The position numbers and the translations under genes were made by a program. A model generated the notes under the pieces. That model saw only the letters and a list, made by a program, of their open reading frames with translations, was not told the origin of the DNA and made no database searches. Shown in pieces: positions 57,739 through 64,000 of a stretch of DNA of 64,000 bases. Location: the NCBI RefSeq assembly GCF_013488225.1, contig NZ_CP041240.1, forward strand, positions 62,001 through 126,000, in the 5' to 3' direction. This DNA comes from Sinorhizobium mexicanum (lineage in GTDB: Bacteria > Pseudomonadota > Alphaproteobacteria > Rhizobiales > Rhizobiaceae). The stretch's first letter is position 1, and every line of letters starts with the position of its first letter.

Positions 57739-58787
57739 ACATGATGATGGAGGCGTACAGCCGAAACCTCGATGTTGCGAACGGGCACGTCGATCTCTCC
57801 CATGGCGCCGGCGGACGGGCGATGGGACAGCTCATAGAGGGTATCTTTCACAAGGCTTTCGACAACATCTGGTTGCGCGCCGGCAACGACCAGTCGGCCT
57901 TCACCGTTCCGGGCGGACGCATGGTCATGAGCACTGACGGCTATGTCGTCTCGCCGCTGTTCTTTCCCGGCGGAAATATTGGCTCGCTTGCCGTGCACGG
58001 CACGATCAACGATATCGCCATGGCCGCTGCCCGACCGCTCTATCTCTCGGCGAGCTTCATCATCGAGGAGGGCTTTCCGCTCGCCGATCTCGAACGCATC
58101 GCCGAAAGCATGGGCGTTGCTTCGCGCGGGGCCGGTGTGCCGATTATCACCGGCGACACCAAGGTCGTCGAGCGCGGCAAAGCCGACGGTGTCTTCATTT
58201 CGACGTCCGGCGTCGGCGTGGTGCCCGACGGGCTCGATCTGCGCGCCGATGCCGCCCGGCCGGGTGATGCGGTTATCCTCTCCGGCTCGATCGGTGACCA
58301 TGGCATCGCGGTGATGTCGAAACGCGAGAACCTGGAATTCGATGCGGCGGTCGTTTCCGACAGCGCCGCGCTGCACGGGCTTGTAACCGCGATGGTCGAG
58401 GCCGGTGGCAGGCAAATCCGGCTGATGCGCGATCCCACGCGCGGCGGCATCGCCGCGACGCTTAACGAAATCGCCAGCCAGTCAAAGGTCGGTTTCCATA
58501 TTGACGAGGAAGCCATCCCGGTCAAACCGGAGGTGGCCGCGGCCTGCGAGTTGCTTGGGGTCGATCCGCTCAATGTCGCCAACGAGGGCAAGCTTGTCGC
58601 CGTCGCCGCGCCGGAAGGCGCGAAAGCAATCCTGGCTGCGATGCGTGCACATCCCCTCGGGCGGGAGGCGGCGGTGGTCGGACACGTCGTGGCTGACGAC
58701 GATTGCTTCGTGCAGATGGCGACCTCGTTCGGCGGCGGCCGGATCGTCGACTGGCTGTCGGGCGAGCAATTGCCCAGGATCTGCTGA
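57735..58787 (+). CDS. hypE: HypE, carbamoyl dehydratase
   Basis: A 350-residue PurM-like ATPase that dehydrates the carbamoyl group on its own C-terminal cysteine to form the cyanide ligand. HVDLSHGAGGRAM is at the N-terminus, DPTRGGIAATLNEIA in the middle, and the protein ends in PRIC with the acceptor Cys350. It is the last hyp gene: no hypX follows, unlike R. leguminosarum. Overlaps hypD. Confidence 0.97.
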   Translation: MNMMMEAYSRNLDVANGHVDLSHGAGGRAMGQLIEGIFHKAFDNIWLRAGNDQSAFTVPGGRMVMSTDGYVVSPLFFPGGNIGSLAVHGTINDIAMAAARPLYLSASFIIEEGFPLADLERIAESMGVASRGAGVPIITGDTKVVERGKADGVFISTSGVGVVPDGLDLRADAARPGDAVILSGSIGDHGIAVMSKRENLEFDAAVVSDSAALHGLVTAMVEAGGRQIRLMRDPTRGGIAATLNEIASQSKVGFHIDEEAIPVKPEVAAACELLGVDPLNVANEGKLVAVAAPEGAKAILAAMRAHPLGREAAVVGHVVADDDCFVQMATSFGGGRIVDWLSGEQLPRIC

Positions 58788-58933
58788 GAGAGGCGAATGC
58801 GCATCCTGCTTCCTGCGACAGCTTCAATTCTCGGTCTGAGCGGCGGCATGTCGTGCGAGACGCTCGGCCGTCAGCCCGTCGAGCGCTAGCGAGGAGATTG
58901 AGGGCAGGCCCTCGAAACGCATTAGCGTCGTGC

Positions 58934-58981
58934 ATCCATGGCGCGAATGGGTGTGATCCAAAGAATCGATTTTGCCAATCT
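58934..58981 (+). promoter_or_regulatory. nod box upstream of nodM
   Basis: The site starts ATCCATGGCGCGAATGGG and continues ATCCAAAGAATCGATT, then TTGCCAATCT. The second ATC-N9-GAT is exact (ATC-CAAAGAATC-GAT); the first has AAT for GAT. The 3' end TTTTGCCAATCT is the best preserved of the three boxes in this window. It faces the nodM gene 239 bases downstream. Confidence 0.88.
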
Positions 58982-59025
58982 GTTGAGTGCAATTAGAAAG
59001 CGCTGGGCCTGACCAAACCAAGCGC

Positions 59026-59080
59026 ATGGCGGCAGGTCGATTGTCGATATGACGCTTCTGCCAGCCGCCATTTCGGCGGC
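59026..59080 (+). promoter_or_regulatory. Alternative stem-loops in the nodM leader
   Basis: GCCGCC at 59064-59069 can pair either with GGCGGC at 59075-59080 (5-base loop) or, as GCCGCCAT, with ATGGCGGC at 59026-59033. The two pairings exclude each other. No T-run follows either. They lie in the long untranslated leader between nod box and nodM. No glmS ribozyme core was recognised. Confidence 0.35.
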
Positions 59081-59219
59081 GTCACGAACGGCGACAGCAG
59101 GTGACGCGCAGCGAAAAAACGATCGCCTGTGTGAGGCGACCGGGAGCTATTGATATAGCCTCGCTCAGACGGGGTATTTGAGTACGCCGCGGCCGGCGTG
59201 GAAGGAACACGAAGAGGAT

Positions 59220-61046
59220 ATGTGCGGGATCGTAGGCATCGTCGGGCAGCAGCCGGTCTCGGAACGGCTGGTCGGTGCGTTGAAACGCCTTGAATACCGC
59301 GGCTACGATTCGGCCGGCGTTGCGACGATCGACGGTGGAGCGCTCAAGCGCCGCCGCGCAGAGGGCAAGCTGTTCAATCTCGAAGCGAGGCTGAAAGAGG
59401 AGCCGTTGGCGGGCAGCATCGGCATTGCCCACACGCGCTGGGCGACCCATGGCGCGCCGACGGAGCGCAATGCCCACCCCCATTTCACAGACGGTATCGC
59501 GGTCGTACACAACGGCATCATCGAGAATTTTGCTGAGCTGAAGGACGAACTGGCCGCGGCCGGCGCCGAGTTTCAAAGCGAGACCGACACGGAGGTCGTC
59601 GCGCATCTCCTGGCAAGGCTTCGCCGCGATGGGATCGGACGGCGCGAGGCGATGTTTGCGATGCTGAGGCGGCTGACGGGCGCATACACACTCGCTGTCC
59701 TTTTCGAAGATGATCCGCTGACCATCATGGCGGCACGTAACGGACCGCCGCTCGCGATCGGCCACGGCGAGGGCGAAATGTTCCTGGGGTCGGATGCGAT
59801 CGCCCTGGCGCCCTTCACCAATGAAATCACTTATCTGTTCGATGGCGACTGGGTGATCATCGACAAAACCGGTGTCCATATCTTTGATATCGACGGCAAT
59901 GTCGTCGCCCGGCCGCGGCAGGTTTCCTCGGACGTCGCCTATATGGTCGACAAGGGCAATCATCGCCATTTCATGGAGAAGGAAATCTACGAGCAGCCGG
60001 AGGTCATCTCCCACGCGCTCGGTCACTACATCGACTTCATCGAAAACCGTGTGACGGCTGTTTGCGATGACATCGATTTCTCCAAGGTACCGAGTCTTGC
60101 GCTTTCGGCCTGCGGTACCGCCTATCTCGCGGGGCTGATCGGCAAGTACTGGTTCGAGCGCTATGCACGCCTTCCCGTTGAAATCGATGTCGCTTCAGAG
60201 TTCCGCTATCGCGAGATCCCGCTCTCGCCGCAATCGGCCGCTCTCTTCATTTCGCAGTCGGGCGAAACGGCCGACACGCTGGCATCGCTCCGATACTGCA
60301 AGGAACACGGCCTGAAGATCGGTGCCGTCGTCAATACCCGCGAATCGACGATCGCGCGCGAGTCCGACGCCGTCTTCCCGATCCTCGCCGGTCCCGAGAT
60401 CGGCGTCGCATCGACCAAGGCGTTCACCTGCCAGCTTGCTGTGCTCGCAGCGCTTGCCGTTGGCGCCGGCCGGGCGCGGGGCACGGTCAGCGAGCAGGAA
60501 GAACAGGCGCTGGTTAGAAGCCTCGCCGAGATGCCGCGCATCATGGGCCAGGTGTTGAACAGCATCCAGCCGAAGATCGAGTCCCTGTCGCGCGAATTGT
60601 CGAAGTGCCGTGACGTGCTCTATCTCGGCCGCGGCACCAGCTTCCCGCTGGCGATGGAAGGGGCGCTGAAGCTCAAGGAGATTTCCTACATCCATGCGGA
60701 AGGCTATGCCGCTGGCGAACTGAAGCATGGCCCGATCGCGCTGATCGACGAGAACATGCCTGTCATCGTCATAGCGCCGCACGACCGTTTCTTCGACAAG
60801 ACGGTCTCGAACATGCAGGAAGTCGCCGCTCGTGGCGGGCGGATCATCCTTATCACGGACGAAGCGGGAGCCGCGGCGTCGAAGCTCGACACGATGCATA
60901 CGATCATGTTGCCGAACGTCGACGAGATCATCGCGCCGATGATCTTCGCGCTGCCGATCCAGCTCCTTGCCTATCACACGGCTGTGTTCATGGGCACCGA
61001 TGTCGATCAGCCGCGTAACCTCGCCAAGTCGGTAACGGTCGAATGA
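59220..61046 (+). CDS. nodM: NodM, glucosamine-6-phosphate synthase (GlmS paralogue)
   Basis: Glutamine:fructose-6-phosphate amidotransferase, 608 residues, supplying glucosamine-6-P for Nod-factor chitin backbone. ATG 59220 is required, because the catalytic cysteine must follow the first Met (MCGIVGIVG); the frame itself begins 14 codons earlier. Glutaminase blocks: HTRWATHGAPTERNAHPH and VVHNGIIENF. Two SIS sugar-isomerase domains follow (SACGTAYLAGL, ISQSGETADTL, STKAFTCQL; then GRGTSFPLAMEGALKLKEI) and the C-terminal DQPRNLAKSVTVE. The nod box and symbiotic neighbours favour NodM over housekeeping GlmS. Confidence 0.9.
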   Translation: MCGIVGIVGQQPVSERLVGALKRLEYRGYDSAGVATIDGGALKRRRAEGKLFNLEARLKEEPLAGSIGIAHTRWATHGAPTERNAHPHFTDGIAVVHNGIIENFAELKDELAAAGAEFQSETDTEVVAHLLARLRRDGIGRREAMFAMLRRLTGAYTLAVLFEDDPLTIMAARNGPPLAIGHGEGEMFLGSDAIALAPFTNEITYLFDGDWVIIDKTGVHIFDIDGNVVARPRQVSSDVAYMVDKGNHRHFMEKEIYEQPEVISHALGHYIDFIENRVTAVCDDIDFSKVPSLALSACGTAYLAGLIGKYWFERYARLPVEIDVASEFRYREIPLSPQSAALFISQSGETADTLASLRYCKEHGLKIGAVVNTRESTIARESDAVFPILAGPEIGVASTKAFTCQLAVLAALAVGAGRARGTVSEQEEQALVRSLAEMPRIMGQVLNSIQPKIESLSRELSKCRDVLYLGRGTSFPLAMEGALKLKEISYIHAEGYAAGELKHGPIALIDENMPVIVIAPHDRFFDKTVSNMQEVAARGGRIILITDEAGAAASKLDTMHTIMLPNVDEIIAPMIFALPIQLLAYHTAVFMGTDVDQPRNLAKSVTVE

Positions 61047-61707
61047 TCATACGGCCGGACGCACACGAAGCAGGGAGTCCAAGGCGGCTGTGACGGCTAC
61101 CGCCTAGGACGCGTCGCCTCCGAGTTGGGTCAGCTCGGAGGCGACGTCGGCAGTGGCCTGGAGTCTGACGCCGTCAACATCGCCGCAATAAAGAACTCGT
61201 TCGAGACCAGCGGGACCGGCCTTGTCTCCAGCTCATCGCTCTGTTCGCGTCTCTCTCCAATCGGTAGAGCGTGCTCCCCGGCACAAGAACCAGGCGTCCA
61301 GTCCCCGATACGGATGCGGTGTAAACTGCGAAGCGGGGGCCACGGCGACTAAAGAGCCATCCGCGCTCGAATTTCACAGTCCCGCCGCCCTGTTGAGATC
61401 GATAGGAGGCGCTCGCGCGGCGCTGCTATCGGCGGCCACCCCTGTGCAAGCCTGGCCGAACTGCTTCTACGCCTCGGCCGAGGAGGGAAAGCCGGTACGT
61501 GGGGAATGCCCGGCACACTTCAAACTCGGCTACGGGCACGGCAGATCCCCCGAACGCATGCCGCAAAACGTCTTCTCGACCGGGCACGCCGCCTTGCAGC
61601 TCGCTCAGGCGATCACTTGGACTCGTCAACGGCGCCTTTGCATGTGCAACAACGTAGTTTTCAAATTCGGAACCTTCGACGAGGGGTGTTTCCGCAGCAC
61701 CCACCAA
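61047..61707. other. Gap between nodM and bioZ, no supported gene
   Basis: About 660 bases. Short frames on both strands (for example 61222-61740 plus and 61426-61707 minus) show no recognisable domain and overlap each other. GC remains high and no insertion sequence or repeat was identified. It marks a change from symbiosis genes to the biotin operon. Confidence 0.4.
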
Positions 61708-62697
61708 CTATACCCCGAAAACGACAGCCCCTCCGGTTAAGCCGGCCCCAGCGGCGGTAAGCAACAGCTTTTCGCCCGAAACAAGTGGGCTCGTTTGATG
61801 CGAGAGCGACAGGGAAAGCGCTATGGTCGCCGCTGACGAGTTCCCATAATTGTCGATTATTCGCACTGTTCGTCCCGGGTCGATGCCGAGCTTGTCGCTG
61901 ACGGCGTCAAAAATTCGGGCATTGGCTTGGTGAGGCACGAAGCGGTCGATCCTTGTCGCGTCCAGACTGGCGGCGGCGAGCGCCCGGGCGCCGCAGGTCG
62001 CCATCATCTCAACCGCCTGCGCGAACATCTCGCGGCCATCTCGCATCGTTATCAGGAAATCCTCCGCTGGAATGCCTGAAGCGAAGGGCCGGTTGCTGCC
62101 GCCGGCAGGAATGGAGATCAGATCATAACGGCTTCCGTCCGAGGCGAGATCGACACCGAGAATGCCCTTCTCGACCTCGTCCGACGGCGCCAGCACGACG
62201 GCCCCGGCGGCATCCGCGAAAAGGACCGCGCTTGCGCGTTCGGCCGAATTGATCCTCCGGCTCAAGATATTTGCCGCCACGACCAGGACCGGCCGCCCCT
62301 GCGCGCGCACGAACCCGTCGGCAAGTGTCAGCGCATAGAGAAAGCCCGAGCAGGCGCCGGCAAGATCGATCGCACCGCTATTGGGCAAGCGAAGACGATG
62401 AGCGAGCAACGGGGCAGACGGCGGGAGAAGATGATCAGGCGTCGATGTGGCTAGCAGCGTCAGCGCAATGTCCCCGCGCGCGATGCCGGCGTCGTCGAGA
62501 GCCGCCTCTCCGGCGCTCGCCGCAAGTCCGCTGAGGGTGTCGCCATCGTCAACCCAGTGCCTCGTTCGAATACCCGTCCGGCGCTCGATCCAACCGGGCT
62601 CCAGGCCTAGTCTCGTTTCGATCTCGGCATTTTCGACGCGTCGGTCCGGCACGGCGTGGCCGAGCCCCGCAAGACGCGATGCAGGTGCGCCCCTCAT
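61708..62697 (-). CDS. bioZ: BioZ, KAS III-like pimeloyl-ACP-forming enzyme
   Basis: Beta-ketoacyl-ACP synthase III homologue of 329 residues used by rhizobia and relatives to start biotin synthesis; in Agrobacterium the reported substrate is glutaryl-CoA. The Cys-His-Asn triad is present: [22 protein letters not shown], and NYGNSSAAT. It lies downstream of bioA with a 4-base overlap, which distinguishes it from housekeeping FabH. Being last in a bio operon is typical (bioBFDAZ order). Confidence 0.9.
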   Translation of the reverse strand: MRGAPASRLAGLGHAVPDRRVENAEIETRLGLEPGWIERRTGIRTRHWVDDGDTLSGLAASAGEAALDDAGIARGDIALTLLATSTPDHLLPPSAPLLAHRLRLPNSGAIDLAGACSGFLYALTLADGFVRAQGRPVLVVAANILSRRINSAERASAVLFADAAGAVVLAPSDEVEKGILGVDLASDGSRYDLISIPAGGSNRPFASGIPAEDFLITMRDGREMFAQAVEMMATCGARALAAASLDATRIDRFVPHQANARIFDAVSDKLGIDPGRTVRIIDNYGNSSAATIALSLSLSHQTSPLVSGEKLLLTAAGAGLTGGAVVFGV

Positions 62698-63962
62698 AGC
62701 CGCCCTGCCGCAAAAAGGCCCGCCGCCTCGTCGATCGCGTCATAGGCCCGCTCGAGATCGGCAGCGGTGACGCAGTACGGCGGCATCAGGTAGATGACGT
62801 TGCCGAGCGGGCGGATCAGCAGCTTGCGCTCGCGGAAAAACGCTCGAAGGCGGGGTCCGATCTCGGACAGATAGCCGCCCTCCGGCACCACGACGTCGAG
62901 AGCGGCGATCGTGCCCATTTGCCGAAGATTGGCAAACCGGGGGTCGGATGCGAAGCGAGCGAGCCCCTTCTCATGAAGCTTCGCGAGCGCGCCGATGCGG
63001 TCCCGCACGGGCTCCTCCCGCCAAATATTGAGATTGGCAACGGCGGCCGCGCAGGCGATCGGGTTGGCGGTGTAGGAACTGGAATGGAAGAAGGTCTTGC
63101 GTCGATCCGCCGAGAGATGCGCCTCGAAGATCTCGGCGGTGCAAAGCGTCGCCGCCAGCGGCAGCGCCCCGCCTGTCAAGCCTTTCGACGTGCAGAGGAT
63201 ATCTGGCGCGATGCCTGCCTGTTCGCAGGCAAAGAGGCTGCCGGTTCGCCCCCAGCCGGTCATCACCTCGTCGGCGATCGTCAGGCAGCCGTACCGCCGG
63301 GCGAGATCCTTCAGTTCCGCAAGCAGCGACGCCCGATACATCTTCATGCCACCAGCGCCGAGAACGAGCGGTTCGATGAGGAGGGCGGCGACCTTGCCGG
63401 AACGGCATATCGCTTCGAAAGCATCGAGTGTCGCCTGATCAGAGCCTGCCTGAGGGAACGGCAGCCGATCGACTTGGAAGAGCAGCGGCTCATAGGCCGC
63501 GTTGAAGACGCCGCGCTCTCCCGCCGACATGGTGCCGATCGTGTCGCCATGATAGCTGTGCTCCATGACCACGACGCGGCTCCGTGGCTTGCCAATGTTA
63601 TGGAAAAAACCAAGCGCCATCTTCAGCGCGACCTCGACGGCGGTGGAGCCGCTGTCGGAAAAGAAGACGTGGGCGAGTCCGGCAGGCGCCACTTCGATCA
63701 GGCCCGTCGCCAGTTTCTCCGCCGGTTCGTGGGAATATTCCGCAAAAATGATCTGGTCGTAGGTTTCACAGGCCGTTCGGATCGCCTCCATGATCGCCGG
63801 ATGGCGGTGGCCGTGGGTTATCACCCACCAGGACGAGATTGCGTCGAGAATGGGCGTGCCGTCCTCGTCGATGAGATAGGCGCCCTCGGTCTTGGCGATG
63901 CGCTTCATCATCGGCTCGAGCGCATGCTGGGTAAAGGGATGCCAGATGGGTGAGCGGATCAT
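62694..63962 (-). CDS. bioA: BioA, DAPA aminotransferase
   Basis: Adenosylmethionine-8-amino-7-oxononanoate aminotransferase, 422 residues, PLP-dependent. IWHPFTQH at the N-terminus, [13 protein letters not shown], the PLP-binding [15 protein letters not shown] and the Schiff-base lysine in [14 protein letters not shown] are all diagnostic. It overlaps bioD (4 bases) upstream and bioZ (4 bases) downstream. Confidence 0.96.
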   Translation of the reverse strand: MIRSPIWHPFTQHALEPMMKRIAKTEGAYLIDEDGTPILDAISSWWVITHGHRHPAIMEAIRTACETYDQIIFAEYSHEPAEKLATGLIEVAPAGLAHVFFSDSGSTAVEVALKMALGFFHNIGKPRSRVVVMEHSYHGDTIGTMSAGERGVFNAAYEPLLFQVDRLPFPQAGSDQATLDAFEAICRSGKVAALLIEPLVLGAGGMKMYRASLLAELKDLARRYGCLTIADEVMTGWGRTGSLFACEQAGIAPDILCTSKGLTGGALPLAATLCTAEIFEAHLSADRRKTFFHSSSYTANPIACAAAVANLNIWREEPVRDRIGALAKLHEKGLARFASDPRFANLRQMGTIAALDVVVPEGGYLSEIGPRLRAFFRERKLLIRPLGNVIYLMPPYCVTAADLERAYDAIDEAAGLFAAGRL

Positions 63963-64000
63963 GCCGGCTCCTTCAGGAAAAGGCCGATATCAAAGTTCTC
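63959..64000 (-). CDS. bioD: C-terminal end of BioD (dethiobiotin synthetase), partial
   Basis: The last 13 codons ([13 protein letters not shown]) and a TGA that overlaps the bioA ATG (ATGA). The rest lies beyond the right edge. The residues suit a BioD tail, and the expected bioBFDAZ order puts bioD here; the short length limits certainty. Confidence 0.6.
   Translation of the reverse strand, partial: ENFDIGLFLKEPA

Noticed and set aside
59026..59200. Possible glmS-type riboswitch/ribozyme before nodM
   Set aside because: Hairpins exist, but the conserved ribozyme core was not recognised, and glmS ribozymes are typical of Firmicutes.
61222..61740. A 172-codon plus frame overlapping the bioZ end
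   Set aside because: Overlaps bioZ in antisense, no good ribosome site and no domain.
1..64000. tRNA, rRNA or CRISPR array
   Set aside because: No tRNA T-loop with cloverleaf context, rRNA stretch or regularly spaced repeats were recognised.

Overview
The window reads as a symbiosis region (symbiotic plasmid, chromid or island) of a GC-rich alphaproteobacterial rhizobium, Rhizobiaceae type (Rhizobium / Sinorhizobium-like). The evidence is a nodD gene, three good nod boxes, NodO-, NolF/NolG- and NodM-type genes behind them, a complete hup-hyp uptake [NiFe]-hydrogenase cluster, sites that look like NifA/RpoN promoters, and a bioD-bioA-bioZ operon of the rhizobial kind. Genus and replicon cannot be fixed from the sequence alone.

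Layout. 1-9.3 kb: a cut-off gene of unknown function, two AraC-type regulators, nodD, IS30 and IS110 remnants, an omptin-type outer-membrane protease behind a NifA/RpoN-like promoter, a cold-shock protein and small ORFs. 9.3-23.5 kb: a catabolic/transport island with an AraC-MFS divergent pair, a decayed enolase-superfamily gene, a four-gene polar amino-acid ABC transporter with a PatB/MalY-type lyase, and on the other strand a cupin, a zinc alcohol dehydrogenase, an FAD amine oxidase, a small ORF and a TPR protein. 23.5-30.6 kb: a fructan/sucrose operon (LacI regulator, ABC importer, GH32 enzyme). 30.9-38 kb: NodD-type output genes, nolF-nolG and a NodO-like RTX protein, each behind a nod box. 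38.3-44.5 kb: an unknown secreted or anchored protein, a NifA/RpoN-like promoter leading to a small ORF and two M16 peptidases, and hemN. 45-58.8 kb: hupSLCDFGHIJK-hypABFCDE. 58.9-61 kb: nod box and nodM. 61.7-64 kb: bioZ, bioA and the tail of bioD.

How the parts work together. NodD with plant flavonoids would switch on nodM (glucosamine-6-phosphate for Nod factor), nolFG (RND-type export) and nodO (secreted Ca-binding protein). Inside the low-oxygen nodule NifA and RpoN would switch on hydrogenase (recycling H2 from nitrogenase), the M16 peptidase pair and the omptin. The window therefore interleaves an early (NodD) and a late (NifA) symbiotic regulon. Points of interest are the omptin and M16 peptidases as apparent members of the NifA regulon, a hup cluster without hupE and with a frameshifted hupG, a consensus RpoN promoter inside the hup operon, and a long structured leader before nodM.
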